64,000 nucleotides of DNA from Orlajensenia leifsoniae. GTDB taxonomy: Bacteria > Actinomycetota > Actinomycetes > Actinomycetales > Microbacteriaceae. Where the stretch lies: assembly GCF_004570845.1 (NCBI RefSeq), contig NZ_SPQZ01000001.1, forward strand, positions 558,001 through 622,000, given 5' to 3'. The notes under the pieces are model-generated. The model made no database searches. It saw only the letters and a program-made list of their open reading frames with translations, and was not told the DNA's origin. The translations under genes and the position numbers were made by a program. Below are positions 24,319 to 33,106 of the stretch, piece after piece (the first letter of the stretch is position 1; every line of letters starts with the position of its first letter).

Positions 24319-24531
24319 GGAACAACTTGCGAACGTATTGCTGCGTTCCCTGCGTCGTAGAACGCTTTCTTTGCGATGCGCGCCGGGCCCATCCGCCCCG
24401 CTGCATCCAGCGATCGACAATTCATACGGCGAACGGATGTGCCCACTGGCACCTTCGCCACACTTCTGAACGAAGCGCCGTCGCTTTCGATGCGATCGAT
24501 CGCGTTCAGAGCAGCCTGAAAGGCACCTCCC

Positions 24532-26085
24532 TTGACTGACAACACCACAACGTTCGCCTCGCTCGGCGTTCCCGCACCGCTCGTCGCCGTGCTCGCCAAG
24601 CAGGAGAAGGCCACCGCCTTCCCCATCCAGGTCGACACCCTGCCCGACACCCTGAAGGGCCGCGATGTGCTCGGCCGCGGAAAGACCGGCTCGGGCAAGA
24701 CGCTCGCGTTCTCGCTCCCGCTCGTCGCCCGCCTCGGCGGAGAGCTCTCCGGCGGCCGTCGCCGTGCCGGGCGCCCGCTCGCCCTCGTGCTCGCTCCGAC
24801 CCGTGAGCTCGCCACCCAGATCACCGCGGTCATCGAGCCCCTCGCCGACGCGTACGGACTGAAGAGCACCACCATCTACGGTGGCATCAACCAGAAGCGC
24901 CAGGTCGACGCGCTGAACGCCGGCGTCGACATCGTCGTGGCCTGCCCCGGCCGCCTCGAGGACCTCATGAAGCAGGGCTTCATCACCCTCGATGCCGTCG
25001 AGATCACCGTCCTCGACGAGGCCGACCACATGGCCGACCTCGGCTTCCTGCCCGTCGTCACCCGCATCATGGACAAGACGCCGCAGAGCGGACAGCGCAT
25101 GCTGTTCTCCGCGACTCTCGACAACGGCGTGGACAAGCTCGTCAAGCGCTACCTGCACAACGAGATCATGCACTCCGTCGACGAGGCCAACTCCCCCGTC
25201 GCCGCCATGACCCACCACGTCTTCGAGGTCAGCGACCTCGACGCCAAGAAGCGCCTCGTCGAGACCCTCGCCAGCGGCACCGGTCGCCGCATCCTCTTCA
25301 TGCGCACCAAGCACCACGCCAAGAAGCTGGCCAAGCAGCTCACCGACTCCGGCATCCCCTCGGTCGACCTGCACGGCAACCTGTCGCAGCCGCAGCGCGA
25401 CCGCAACCTCGCCGCGTTCTCCGAGGGCTCGGCCCGGGTTCTCGTGGCGACGGATGTCGCAGCGCGCGGCGTGCACGTCGACAACGTGGAGCTGGTTGTG
25501 CACGTCGACCCGCCCATGGAGCACAAGGCGTACCTGCACCGCTCGGGCCGTACCGCCCGCGCCGGCAGCGAGGGTGACGTCGTCACCGTCATCACCCCCG
25601 GACAGAAGCGCGACGTCGAGCAGCTCATGCGCAAGGCCGCCATCCAGGTGAAGCCGCAGCAGGTCACCCACGAGTCGGCAGCCGTCTCCGCCCTCGTCGG
25701 CGACGTCGCCGCCTACGTCAAGCCCGCTCCCCGCGCCGCTGCCCAGCAGCAGGGTGGCGGCGGTCGCTCGCAGGGCGCCAACGCCCAGCGAAAGCGCGCC
25801 AACCGCGATGAGCGCACGGGCGGAACGGATGCAGCGGCTCGTCCGCGCCGCGACCGTTCCGGTCGCCCGGCCGAGCAGGGCTCCGGCGCCGGCCGTTCGC
25901 GTTCCTCCGAGCAGGGCCAGGGGCGCTCGCGCTCCGGCGCTGCGACCGGCGGCTCCGGTCGCTCGGGCGGCACCGGCGGCTCCGGCGGCGGACGCTCCGG
26001 TTCGGGTCGCTCCGGCGGCCTGACCGTCGGCAGCGTCGTGCGGTCGAACTCGCAGGGCCGCGGCCCGCGTCGCGCCCAGGGCTAG
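24532..26085 (+). CDS. DEAD-box ATP-dependent RNA helicase
   Basis: 517 aa. Motif I GKTGSGKT is at residues 50-57, Ia is PTRELA, motif II DEAD is near 161, motif III is SAT, and motif VI HRSGRTARAG is near 336. It unwinds structured RNA, as in ribosome assembly or RNA turnover. After residue 400 a disordered tail rich in Arg, Gly and Ser follows (RSGRP, GGSGGGRSGSGRSGG), as in cold-adapted actinobacterial helicases, probably for RNA binding. The TTG start at 24532 has GAAAGG 8 nt upstream. The sequence before it is a long untranslated leader. Confidence 0.93.
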   Translation: MTDNTTTFASLGVPAPLVAVLAKQEKATAFPIQVDTLPDTLKGRDVLGRGKTGSGKTLAFSLPLVARLGGELSGGRRRAGRPLALVLAPTRELATQITAVIEPLADAYGLKSTTIYGGINQKRQVDALNAGVDIVVACPGRLEDLMKQGFITLDAVEITVLDEADHMADLGFLPVVTRIMDKTPQSGQRMLFSATLDNGVDKLVKRYLHNEIMHSVDEANSPVAAMTHHVFEVSDLDAKKRLVETLASGTGRRILFMRTKHHAKKLAKQLTDSGIPSVDLHGNLSQPQRDRNLAAFSEGSARVLVATDVAARGVHVDNVELVVHVDPPMEHKAYLHRSGRTARAGSEGDVVTVITPGQKRDVEQLMRKAAIQVKPQQVTHESAAVSALVGDVAAYVKPAPRAAAQQQGGGGRSQGANAQRKRANRDERTGGTDAAARPRRDRSGRPAEQGSGAGRSRSSEQGQGRSRSGAATGGSGRSGGTGGSGGGRSGSGRSGGLTVGSVVRSNSQGRGPRRAQG

Positions 26086-26095
26086 TCCTTCTCTC

Positions 26096-26144
26096 CCACG
26101 AACGCGCGGTTCCTCCCTCGGGAGGGGCCGCGCGTTCTTCGTGG
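26096..26144 (+). terminator. Terminator hairpin after the helicase gene
   Basis: Outer arms CCACGAACGCGCGG and CCGCGCGTTCTTCGTGG pair with one bulge, and an inner CCTCCC/GGGAGG stem closes the loop. Confidence 0.7.
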
Positions 26145-26200
26145 TCGGTCGCTGACCTCAGGACGGAGGGGGCCGATTTCGTGTTGGCTGGACGCCGCTC

Positions 26201-26206
26201 TAGTCT
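26201..26206 (+). promoter_or_regulatory. -10 hexamer for leaderless GNAT gene
   Basis: TAGTCT ends 6 nt before the ATG at 26213. Confidence 0.5.
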
Positions 26207-26212
26207 CATTCC

Positions 26213-26704
26213 ATGAGCACCGAAGTAGTTGTTCGCCCCGTCCGCGACGTCGACGCCGAGATGCTGGGGCGAGTTCACGCGACCTGCTGGCACGAGGATT
26301 ACGACACCCTCGTGAGCACCGCCGTGCTCGAGAACCTGTCGCCGCGTCGCATGGCCGAACTGTGGACGCACTGGATGAACCAGGGCGAGTCGTACACGCA
26401 CGTCGCCGCCCTCGTCGACCACGAGATCGTCGGCTTCGCCGGCTCCGGTCCGGCCCGCGACGATGACGCCCCGCGAGAGCGCGAGCTGTTCTTCATCCAC
26501 CTCCTCGACGCCTGGCACGGTCACGGGATCGGGCAGCAGCTCTTCGACGCCGTCATCCCCGAGGGCCCTGCCTACCTGTGGGTGCCCGAGGCGAACACGC
26601 ACGCCATCCACTTCTACGAGCGCAACGGCTTCACCGCCGACGGCGCTTCGCATGACGAGCCGTTCCTCGGCGAGATCATCCACGAGATCCGGCTCGTCCG
26701 CTAG
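26213..26704 (+). CDS. GNAT family N-acetyltransferase
   Basis: 163 aa. FIHLLDAWHGHGIGQQLFDA is the acetyl-CoA pyrophosphate loop (a variant of R/Q-x-x-G-x-G/A), and ANTHAIHFYERNGFTADG near the end is the standard GNAT motif B. Substrate unknown. The nucleoside hydrolase begins 3 bp after its stop, so the pair is an operon. Confidence 0.85.
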   Translation: MSTEVVVRPVRDVDAEMLGRVHATCWHEDYDTLVSTAVLENLSPRRMAELWTHWMNQGESYTHVAALVDHEIVGFAGSGPARDDDAPRERELFFIHLLDAWHGHGIGQQLFDAVIPEGPAYLWVPEANTHAIHFYERNGFTADGASHDEPFLGEIIHEIRLVR

Positions 26705-26707
26705 AGC

Positions 26708-27646
26708 ATGGGCACCGCCGTCATCCTCGACGTCGACACCGGAGTCGATGACGCCCTCGCCATCCTGTTCGCCGTCGCCCACCCCGACATCGACGTACGC
26801 GGCATCACCTGCGTCGCGGGCAACGCCGGACTCGAGCAGGTCGTCGCGAACACCCTGCGGATCCTCGACGCCGCGGGTGCGCCCGACATTCCCGTGGCGG
26901 CTGGCGCACGGCGCCCGCTGATCGAGGCCGCGCGCTCGGCGACGCAGGTGCACGGCGCCGATGGTCTGGGCGGTGTCGAGCTCGCGGCATCCGCCCGCCA
27001 GCCGACGCCCGAGGGGGCGGTCGGCCTGATGCGGCGACTGCTGCTCGAGAGCACCGTGCCGCTGACGCTCGTCGCGCTCGCGCCGCAGACCAACCTCGCC
27101 CTCCTGCTGCGGACCCACCCCGAGGTCATCCCGCACATCGAGCGCATCGTCTTCATGGGCGGCTCGGCGAGCGTGGGGAACGCCACCGCGGTGGCCGAGT
27201 TCAACGTCTGGCACGATCCGGAGGCGGCAGCCATCGTGCTCGACTCCGGAGTGCCCTGCTACATGTACGGCCTCGACGTGTTCAACCACGTCTCCGTGCC
27301 GTTCGAGACCGCCAGGGCCCTCGCTGCCCGCGCTGACATCGGCGGCCGGGTCGTCGGCGAGCTTCTCGGCAATCGTGTCAAGGCCGCCGGCGACTACTCG
27401 GGGCTCATCGGCGATGCCGGCGCCGTGTGCGCGATCGTCGATCCGGAGGCCGTCGGCACGCAGGTGCGCCCGGTGCGCGTCGAGCTCTCCGGATACTCTC
27501 GCGGGCAGACCGTCGTGGACCGGCGCGAGGCCGCCGGAGAGGACGTGCTGCACGGCTCGGCGGCGTCGACCGTCGGCGTCGAGGTCGCCCTCGCCGTGGA
27601 CGCCGAACGGATGCTTCGGCTCTTCCTCGCGACTGTCGCACCGTAG
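26708..27646 (+). CDS. Inosine/uridine-preferring nucleoside hydrolase family protein
   Basis: 312 aa. The calcium-binding N-terminal motif ILDVDTGVDDALAI is at residues 6-19, and the substrate-site segment VAEFNVWHDPEAA near 160-173 is present. The family splits the N-glycosidic bond of purine or pyrimidine ribonucleosides to give base and ribose for salvage. Cytoplasmic. Co-transcribed with the GNAT gene. Confidence 0.9.
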   Translation: MGTAVILDVDTGVDDALAILFAVAHPDIDVRGITCVAGNAGLEQVVANTLRILDAAGAPDIPVAAGARRPLIEAARSATQVHGADGLGGVELAASARQPTPEGAVGLMRRLLLESTVPLTLVALAPQTNLALLLRTHPEVIPHIERIVFMGGSASVGNATAVAEFNVWHDPEAAAIVLDSGVPCYMYGLDVFNHVSVPFETARALAARADIGGRVVGELLGNRVKAAGDYSGLIGDAGAVCAIVDPEAVGTQVRPVRVELSGYSRGQTVVDRREAAGEDVLHGSAASTVGVEVALAVDAERMLRLFLATVAP

Positions 27647-27796
27647 ACACCCGCCAGAACGGCCGAAAGCACCCCCCGAACGGGGACGTTCCGCGTGTCG
27701 CGACCTCCCCCCTCCCCCTGAGTTCATGGGAGCATGGCCGCGGCGGACCCGGCCGCCGCGCCATCGTCGACGCGAGACCGACTGAAGGAGTCCGAC

Positions 27797-29089
27797 GTGA
27801 GTGAGCTGCTCCCCGCTGTGCGCCCCCGCGGCCGGCACGCGAATCCCGACGTCGCCGTCGACGCTCCGAGTGCATCATCGGTCGCGTCTGCACCGGTCTC
27901 CGAACCCATCACCCTCGCCACGCCGGTCGCAGAGCCGGTTGTGGTCGCGATGCCCGAGACCGTGCAGCCCGAACCGACTGGGCCCCACGATTCCGAGGCC
28001 GACGCAGACCGCGACGACGCCGAGGTAACCGACACCATCGACGCCGAAACCACCGACGCCGAGCTCATCGACGACGCACCTGCAGCTCCGGAGGTCGGGG
28101 CCGACGAGGTCGCCGACGAGGCCACCGCTGGCGAGGCCACTGTCGAGAAGACCGTCACCGTGCCGGATGCCGCCCCCGAGGAGCAGGCATCCGTCGTCGT
28201 CGCAGACACCGCCACCGAGGCCGCACAGCCGACGCCCTCCGCCTGGGCACCGCCGCCGTGGGACGCTCCCGCAGCGCCGGTCAGCGCGCCTGCCGCCGAG
28301 GCCGCAAGCGCACCTGCCGCCGAGGCCGCCCACACGCCCATCGACTCGGCCGAGGCGCCGGGCTTCAGCTCGTTCGCACCGCCTGTGGCCACCGCCGTGC
28401 TCGACGGCCCATCGCCGGAGGTGGCACCGCTCCCCGCCCCGGTACCCGCGGTCTCGGGCACCCCCTCGCCCGTCTTCTTCGGCCTGGCACCCACCCCTGC
28501 GGCCGGTGCGGCCGCCAATGCCGAGACGGCGACCATCGTCGCCGACCCGATCACCGCCCCGTCAGCCGATGCGCCCATCGACGGTCCGTCCGAGCCGGCC
28601 GCGGCGATCGCCGCCCCGACCACCGCCCCGACCGCCGCGCAACGGAGACGTCGCGGACGCGTCGCTCGTGGCGTGCTGCTGTCGCTGCTGATCATCCCCG
28701 TGGGAATCGCCGCATGGGTTCTGCTCTGGAGCTACGGCTTCATCACCTCGGTCCTCGCCTTCGGCATCTCCTGGGGCGCCGTCGGGCTCTACAGGCTGGG
28801 CTCGCGCGCCCGCGTGACGACCGGTGCGTTCTGGGCGCTCACCAGCGTGATCCTGGTGACCCTGGCGCTGGCCTTCGTCGGCGCCGTCGCCGCCGACGTC
28901 GTCACGACGATGGGCCTCGACCCTCTCGTCGCCGCCACCTCATCCGAGTTCTGGTCGGCGTTCCTGTCGGCGCTGTCGACTGCCGAGCTGTGGCAGACCT
29001 ACGCCATCAATCTCGCCGTGGCCGTGCTGTTCGCCGGCCTGGGACTGTTCAGCGTGCTGAAGAGCCTGCGACCCGAATCCCGGGCGTAG
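27797..29089 (+). CDS. Membrane protein with long acidic Pro/Ala-rich N-terminus, unknown function
   Basis: 430 aa. The first 290 residues are low-complexity (Ala, Pro, Glu, Asp, Val) and disordered. From about 295 the basic RRRGRVARG is followed by four hydrophobic segments near 300-320, 325-345, 355-385 and 410-425. The GTG at 27797 has AAGGAG with 6 nt spacing, so I prefer it over the ATG at 27734. Topology suggests a cytoplasmic or external stalk attached to a small membrane anchor. No homologue recognised. Confidence 0.7.
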   Translation: MSELLPAVRPRGRHANPDVAVDAPSASSVASAPVSEPITLATPVAEPVVVAMPETVQPEPTGPHDSEADADRDDAEVTDTIDAETTDAELIDDAPAAPEVGADEVADEATAGEATVEKTVTVPDAAPEEQASVVVADTATEAAQPTPSAWAPPPWDAPAAPVSAPAAEAASAPAAEAAHTPIDSAEAPGFSSFAPPVATAVLDGPSPEVAPLPAPVPAVSGTPSPVFFGLAPTPAAGAAANAETATIVADPITAPSADAPIDGPSEPAAAIAAPTTAPTAAQRRRRGRVARGVLLSLLIIPVGIAAWVLLWSYGFITSVLAFGISWGAVGLYRLGSRARVTTGAFWALTSVILVTLALAFVGAVAADVVTTMGLDPLVAATSSEFWSAFLSALSTAELWQTYAINLAVAVLFAGLGLFSVLKSLRPESRA

Positions 29090-29125
29090 ACCCGACCGCT
29101 GGCCACTCCGTAGCGTCAGGCGAGG

Positions 29126-29665
29126 TCAGCGCAGGGCACCGACCGAGGCGAGCGCCTGGCGGAGCAGCACGCCGCGCCCTCCCTCCATCTCCGACACGAT
29201 GGCGTCGGATGCCGCTTCGACGGGAGTCATCCAGGTGATCTCGAGCGCATCCTGTCGAGGATCGCAGGTACCCGTGACCGGAACGACGTAGGCCAGCGAG
29301 ACGGCATGCTGGCGCTCATCGGTGAACGCCGAGATCCCCGGCAGGGGGAAGTACTCCGCGACGGTGAACGGCACCGGGCTGAGAGGCAGCTGGGGGAAGG
29401 CCATCGGGCCGAGGTCCTTCTCGAGGTGCCTGAAGAGGGCGTCCCGCAGGGTCTCGCCGTACATGACGCGTCCCGTGACGAGCGTGCGCGTGATCTCGCC
29501 CACGGAGTTGGCCCGCAGCAGCGCTCCGACCTCCGTCACCTGGCCCATCCCGTCGACGCGCACGGGCACGGCCTCGACGTAGAGGAGAGGGAGGCGACGC
29601 CGCGTCTCGGCGAGCTCCACATCCGTCAGCCAGCCGGGATTGGGGTCGGGGGTGCGCACGCTCAT
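29126..29665 (-). CDS. Nudix-like hydrolase, DUF4916 family
   Basis: 179 aa. NPGWLTDVELAETRRRLPLLYVEAVPVRVD opens the domain in two pieces, followed by VTGRVMYGETLRDALFRHLEKDLG, which takes the place of the Nudix box but is a degenerate version (GETLRDALFRHLEKDLG). Catalysis on a nucleoside diphosphate is therefore uncertain. The ATG at 29665 is chosen because CAGAAT lies exactly 7 nt upstream; an ATG three codons earlier is possible. Confidence 0.78.
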   Translation of the reverse strand: MSVRTPDPNPGWLTDVELAETRRRLPLLYVEAVPVRVDGMGQVTEVGALLRANSVGEITRTLVTGRVMYGETLRDALFRHLEKDLGPMAFPQLPLSPVPFTVAEYFPLPGISAFTDERQHAVSLAYVVPVTGTCDPRQDALEITWMTPVEAASDAIVSEMEGGRGVLLRQALASVGALR

Positions 29666-29672
29666 GCCAGCC

Positions 29673-29678
29673 ATTCTG
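29673..29678 (-). promoter_or_regulatory. -10 hexamer for leaderless Nudix gene
   Basis: CAGAAT on the minus strand, 7 nt before the ATG at 29665. Confidence 0.45.
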
Positions 29679-29786
29679 GCACCGCTGCCTGCACGCGGCT
29701 CGTCGACGGGGCCGAACACCCCGCGGCAATGGAAGGATTGACGTCGTCGATGCACTCCCCGCGTCGACCCGACGACGGGCACCGAG

Positions 29787-30452
29787 ATGACAGAAGAATC
29801 AGCCGAACGAGGCCCGCTCCAGGTCGACGATCGTGCGGTGCTCTGGTCGGCGAGTACGGCCGACCGCGCTGGCCGGCCTCTGCTCGTGCTGCTGCACGGC
29901 TACGGCTCGCACGAGGGCGACCTCTTCGGATTGGCGCCCTATCTGCCGCTCGAACCCGTTCTCGCGTCCCTGCGCGCTCCCATCGCGATGGGACCGGGCA
30001 ATGCCTGGTTCCCCCTCCACGACTCTCCGTCGGGGTTCACGTCCACTCCGGCCGACATCACCGCGGCGACGGATGCGCTGCTCACGTGGATCGACGACCT
30101 CGAGGTGGCGCCGTCATCCGTCGGCCTGCTCGGCTTCTCGCAGGGCGGCGCCATGGCGCTCGAGCTGCTGCGTGCGCGACCGGGGGACTTCGCCTACGCG
30201 GCCGTTCTCGCCGGCTTCGTCGCTGATCTGCCCAACGGGAACGACGCCGCTCTGGCCGAGGTCGCGCCGCCGGTGTTCTGGGGCCGCGGCACAGCCGACG
30301 CCGTGATCGCACGCGACCGCATCGACCGCACGCAAGCGTGGCTGCCCACGCACTCCACGCTCACCGAACGGATCTACGAGGGGCTGGGCCACTCGGTGTC
30401 CGAGGCCGAACTCGGCGACCTGACGCGGTTCCTGCGGGAGCAGTACGCCTGA
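29787..30452 (+). CDS. Phospholipase/carboxylesterase-type alpha/beta hydrolase
   Basis: 221 aa. LLHGYGSHEGDLFGLA gives the oxyanion hole, GFSQGGAMALELL near 112-124 holds the nucleophile Ser, Asp in WGRGTADAVI and His in EGLGHSVSEAEL complete the triad. This is the short-chain carboxylesterase/lysophospholipase (YpfH/acyl-protein thioesterase-like) family. No signal peptide. Substrate unknown. Confidence 0.82.
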   Translation: MTEESAERGPLQVDDRAVLWSASTADRAGRPLLVLLHGYGSHEGDLFGLAPYLPLEPVLASLRAPIAMGPGNAWFPLHDSPSGFTSTPADITAATDALLTWIDDLEVAPSSVGLLGFSQGGAMALELLRARPGDFAYAAVLAGFVADLPNGNDAALAEVAPPVFWGRGTADAVIARDRIDRTQAWLPTHSTLTERIYEGLGHSVSEAELGDLTRFLREQYA

Positions 30453-30482
30453 CGGCTCGCTGCCGCTCGGGCTCCGTCAGGC
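30447..30482. terminator. Hairpin between convergent hydrolase and DUF5997 genes
   Basis: GCCTGACGG and CCGTCAGGC form a 9-bp stem with an 18-nt loop, overlapping the hydrolase stop codon. Confidence 0.4.
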
Positions 30483-30492
30483 CGTCAGCCCG

Positions 30493-31002
30493 TCAGCGGG
30501 AGGTGTCGGCGGCGCGGCGCGCAGCGCGCTCCGCGTCGCGCTCCTTCACGCGCACCTGCTCGGCACGCACCTCGGCCTGCGTCGCACGCTCGGTGACGAG
30601 CCACGCGGGCGGCTGCTGCAGCAGTGCGCTGATCTCGGCCGTGGTGAGGGCCTCGGTGATGCCGGCGCGGGCGAGTCCCGACGTCGAGACGCCGAGCTTT
30701 CCGGCCATGACGGGGCGGGGGTGCGGTCCGTTCTTGCGCAGCTCCTCGAGCCAGGCAGGCGGGTTCGCCGCCCACTCGTCGAGCTGCTCGCGCGAGATCT
30801 CGACGTCGGTGAACTCGGCGGGAGCCGCCGCCAGCAGGATGCCGAGCTTCTTGGCCGCCGTCTCGGGCTTCATCGTCTGCGTCTTCTTCGGGCGCTTCGG
30901 CTTGGGCTCGGGGAACTCGTACTGCGGAGTCGCCGCTTCCGTCTCGGGCTCTGGGGCGTTCTCGGACGGCTGGTCTTGCGGGGTCTCGGGTGCGGTACTC
31001 AC
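30493..31002 (-). CDS. DUF5997 family protein
   Basis: 169 aa. The conserved domain begins at MKPETAAKKLGILL and continues with WLEELRKNGPHPRPVMAGKL, GVSTSGLARAGI and TEALTTAEI, typical of DUF5997. The first 45 residues are acidic and disordered. The GTG at 31002 has TACGCT 7 nt upstream (31010-31015) and is taken as a leaderless start. It is divergent from a DNA-binding-domain-less LysR-type sensor, a pairing I believe to be common in actinobacteria. Function unknown. Confidence 0.75.
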   Translation of the reverse strand: MSTAPETPQDQPSENAPEPETEAATPQYEFPEPKPKRPKKTQTMKPETAAKKLGILLAAAPAEFTDVEISREQLDEWAANPPAWLEELRKNGPHPRPVMAGKLGVSTSGLARAGITEALTTAEISALLQQPPAWLVTERATQAEVRAEQVRVKERDAERAARRAADTSR

Positions 31003-31009
31003 AGTGCCC

Positions 31010-31015
31010 AGCGTA
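31010..31015 (-). promoter_or_regulatory. -10 hexamer for leaderless DUF5997 gene
   Basis: TACGCT on the minus strand, 7 nt before the GTG at 31002. Confidence 0.45.
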
Positions 31016-31069
31016 TAGCCTGAGACCGGCGGAGGGGCATCCGTCACCGGCGGAACGGAAGGCGCTCGC

Positions 31070-31771
31070 ATGCTGAAGCTGGCCTTCGTCGCCGGAGTCA
31101 CGCCCACGAAGTGGCTCAGGGCCTGGAACGATCGACACCCCCGTGACCCGCTGGAGGCCTTCCGCACCGAGCCGGCCGAGCAGACCGCCGTGCTTCGCGA
31201 CCAGCGCGCAGACCTCGCCATCGCTCGTCTGCCCGTCGATGACGACACCGGGCTCAGCGTCATCCGCCTCTACGACGAGGTGGCGGTCGCGGTCGCCCCG
31301 AAGGACCATGCCATCGCAGCAGCCGACGAGCTCACCCTCGCCGACATCGCCGACGAGAAGCGCGTCGATGACATCGACGCCATGGACGGCGACATGGTGA
31401 TGGAGCTCGTCGCCGCCGGTGTCGGCATCGTCGTGGTGCCGCACTCCATCGCCAGGCTCTACGCCCGCAAGGACGTCATCTCCCGCACCGTGACGGATGC
31501 GCCTGTCACGCAGATCGCGCTCGTCTGGCCGACTGCGGCGACGACGCCCGACGTCGAGGAATTCATCGGCATCGTGCGCGGACGGACCTCGAACAGCTCG
31601 CGCGGCTCCAGTGGGGAGCAGGCGGCCGAAGCCAAGAAGGCCGCCGAGGCGAAGGCGAAGGCCGCGAAGGCGAAGAAGAAGGCCGCGCAACCGGCGAAGA
31701 AGCAGCGCACCGCGGCCGAGATCCGGGTGGCCGCAGCGCGCAACTCCCGTGGGAAGAAGCGTCGGAACTAG
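31070..31771 (+). CDS. LysR-type substrate-binding domain protein without a DNA-binding domain
   Basis: 233 aa. The protein starts directly in the sensor fold (MLKLAFVAGVTPTKWLRAW) and shows both lobes (DLAIARLPVDDD, VAVAVAPKDH, ELVAAGVGIVVVPHS). The usual N-terminal winged helix is absent. After residue 170 a Lys/Ala-rich tail (KAAEAKAKAAKAKKK) ends in RGKKRRN and could bind nucleic acid or a partner. GGAAGG precedes the ATG. The amidotransferase follows 4 bp later. Confidence 0.8.
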   Translation: MLKLAFVAGVTPTKWLRAWNDRHPRDPLEAFRTEPAEQTAVLRDQRADLAIARLPVDDDTGLSVIRLYDEVAVAVAPKDHAIAAADELTLADIADEKRVDDIDAMDGDMVMELVAAGVGIVVVPHSIARLYARKDVISRTVTDAPVTQIALVWPTAATTPDVEEFIGIVRGRTSNSSRGSSGEQAAEAKKAAEAKAKAAKAKKKAAQPAKKQRTAAEIRVAAARNSRGKKRRN

Positions 31772-31775
31772 CACG

Positions 31776-32498
31776 ATGACAGCCCGATTCCTCCTGGTCA
31801 CGATCAGGCCAGAGCTCGATGCCGCGCGCGACGAGTACGAGTCCATGCTGGCCGCCACCGGTCTGCCGGCATCCGCTCTCTCGCAGCATCTCCTCGCCGA
31901 CGAGCCGCTCGGCGACGCCCTCGACGGCGTGGCCGGGGTGATCGTCGGTGGCAGTCCATTCAGCGTGACGGATGCCGCCAAGACCTCATCGCAGCGGCGT
32001 GCCGAATCCGGGCTGCGAGTCATCGCGGCGGCATCCGTCGACCACGGCCTCCCTGTGCTGTTCACCTGCTACGGAATCGGCGTGGTCGCCCAGGCCTACG
32101 GCGGATCCGTCGGACGCGAGCACGGCGAACCGACCTCGGCCGTGCCGATCACCCTCACCGCAGCGGGCGTCTCCGACCCGCTGCTCGGGACCCTGCCGAC
32201 CACCTTCGACGCCCTCGTGGCGCACAAGGAGGCCGTGAACACCCTTCCCACGGGTGCCGTGCTGTTGGCCGGCTCCCCCTCGTGTCCGGTGCAGGCCTTC
32301 AGACTCGGCACCCACCTCCACGCCGTGCAATTCCACCCGGAGGTGACGGCTGACGACCTCGCCGCACGCGCCGCCATCTACCAGCACCACGGCTACTTCG
32401 ATGCGCACGAGTTGCACGTGGTGCAGGCCCGTCTGGCGCAGACATCCGTCACGGTGCCCCGGCGGCTCCTGAAGGCATTCGTCGACCTCCACGGCTAG
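31776..32498 (+). CDS. Class I glutamine amidotransferase-like protein
   Basis: 240 aa. The nucleophile Cys lies in LFTCYGIGVVAQ near residue 98, and the His-Glu pair is in AVQFHPEVT near 187, as in GMP synthase-type glutaminase domains. IVGGSPFSV near 50 matches the oxyanion region. Stand-alone proteins of this kind hydrolyse glutamine or a glutamyl conjugate; the acceptor is unknown. It forms an operon with the LysR-type sensor. Confidence 0.83.
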   Translation: MTARFLLVTIRPELDAARDEYESMLAATGLPASALSQHLLADEPLGDALDGVAGVIVGGSPFSVTDAAKTSSQRRAESGLRVIAAASVDHGLPVLFTCYGIGVVAQAYGGSVGREHGEPTSAVPITLTAAGVSDPLLGTLPTTFDALVAHKEAVNTLPTGAVLLAGSPSCPVQAFRLGTHLHAVQFHPEVTADDLAARAAIYQHHGYFDAHELHVVQARLAQTSVTVPRRLLKAFVDLHG

Positions 32499-32546
32499 AC
32501 GGATGCCGCGGGCCGATCCGGCTGACGGTGGCGCTTCTCGGACAAC

Positions 32547-32586
32547 GAAGAACCCCCTCCGATCCGAAGGCCGAAGGGGGTTCATT
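32547..32586. terminator. Bidirectional terminator between amidotransferase and cold-shock gene
   Basis: GAACCCCCT and AGGGGGTTC arms close a hairpin, with a T-containing run on both sides. Confidence 0.8.
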
Positions 32587-32601
32587 CATGAAGTCTCGTA
32601 A

Positions 32602-32805
32602 TTAGACGGGACGGATGTTCTCCGCCTGCAGACCCTTGGGGCCACGTGCCGTCTCGAACTCAACCCGCTGGTTCTCCTCGAGGGAGCGGAACCCGCTCGA
32701 CGCGATGGCCGAGTAGTGGGCGAAGACGTCGGCAGAGCCGTCGTCAGGAGCAATGAAACCAAAGCCCTTTTCCGCGTTGAACCATTTGACGGTGCCAGTT
32801 GCCAC
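32602..32805 (-). CDS. Cold-shock protein
   Basis: 67 aa, the standard size. RNP1 [10 protein letters not shown] and RNP2 DVFAHYSAI are present, and the fold binds single-stranded RNA as a chaperone. The GTG at 32805 begins the canonical ATGTVKWFN. The longer open frame upstream reads through a strong hairpin and is not coding. Two bidirectional features frame it: a terminator just after the stop and a hairpin in its leader. Confidence 0.95.
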   Translation of the reverse strand: MATGTVKWFNAEKGFGFIAPDDGSADVFAHYSAIASSGFRSLEENQRVEFETARGPKGLQAENIRPV

Positions 32806-32830
32806 AGTCTTTCTCGCATTCTTCTTCAAT

Positions 32831-32851
32831 GAACCCCGCCTTTCGGGGTTC
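32831..32851 (-). promoter_or_regulatory. Leader hairpin of the cold-shock mRNA
   Basis: Stem GAACCCC/GGGGTTC with a 7-nt loop, 25 nt before the GTG start. Position suggests a role in leader folding, not termination, because no T-run follows. Confidence 0.45.
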
Positions 32852-33106
32852 AAAGTCATAGTGTCCACAGTTCGCTTTCACGCTCGCGACTTGGGTCACA
32901 AGAAATGCGCAACACAACAACTTCAATCAATCTATCGCATTTACATGGTATGCGGCTGTACGAGTTTGAGATCGGGTCAATTCGTTACGCATTTTCCGCG
33001 TCTGTGGACGCTCTGCGGAGCGCTCGTCCGTTGCTCGCATCACGTAGCCCAATGACGGCTGTGTCAAGGTGGATGCCGCAATCGGCGGCATCCGCCTCGC
33101 TCTGAG

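Larger units (their letters stand above)
23958..24531. other. 574-bp intergenic region
   Basis: It holds the terminator hairpin at 24008-24048, a perfect 8-bp stem at 24240-24259 (GTCACCCG, loop CGTT), and the likely promoter and long leader of the downstream helicase gene. A GTTCGATTC box with tRNA T-loop likeness at about 24090-24115 (minus strand) does not fold into a tRNA. No convincing coding frame was seen. Confidence 0.6.

Noticed and set aside
33071-33093. Inverted repeat GGATGCCG/CGGCATCC before DUF1206 as an operator
   Set aside because: Both arms are the octamer that is common throughout this genome, so chance pairing cannot be excluded.
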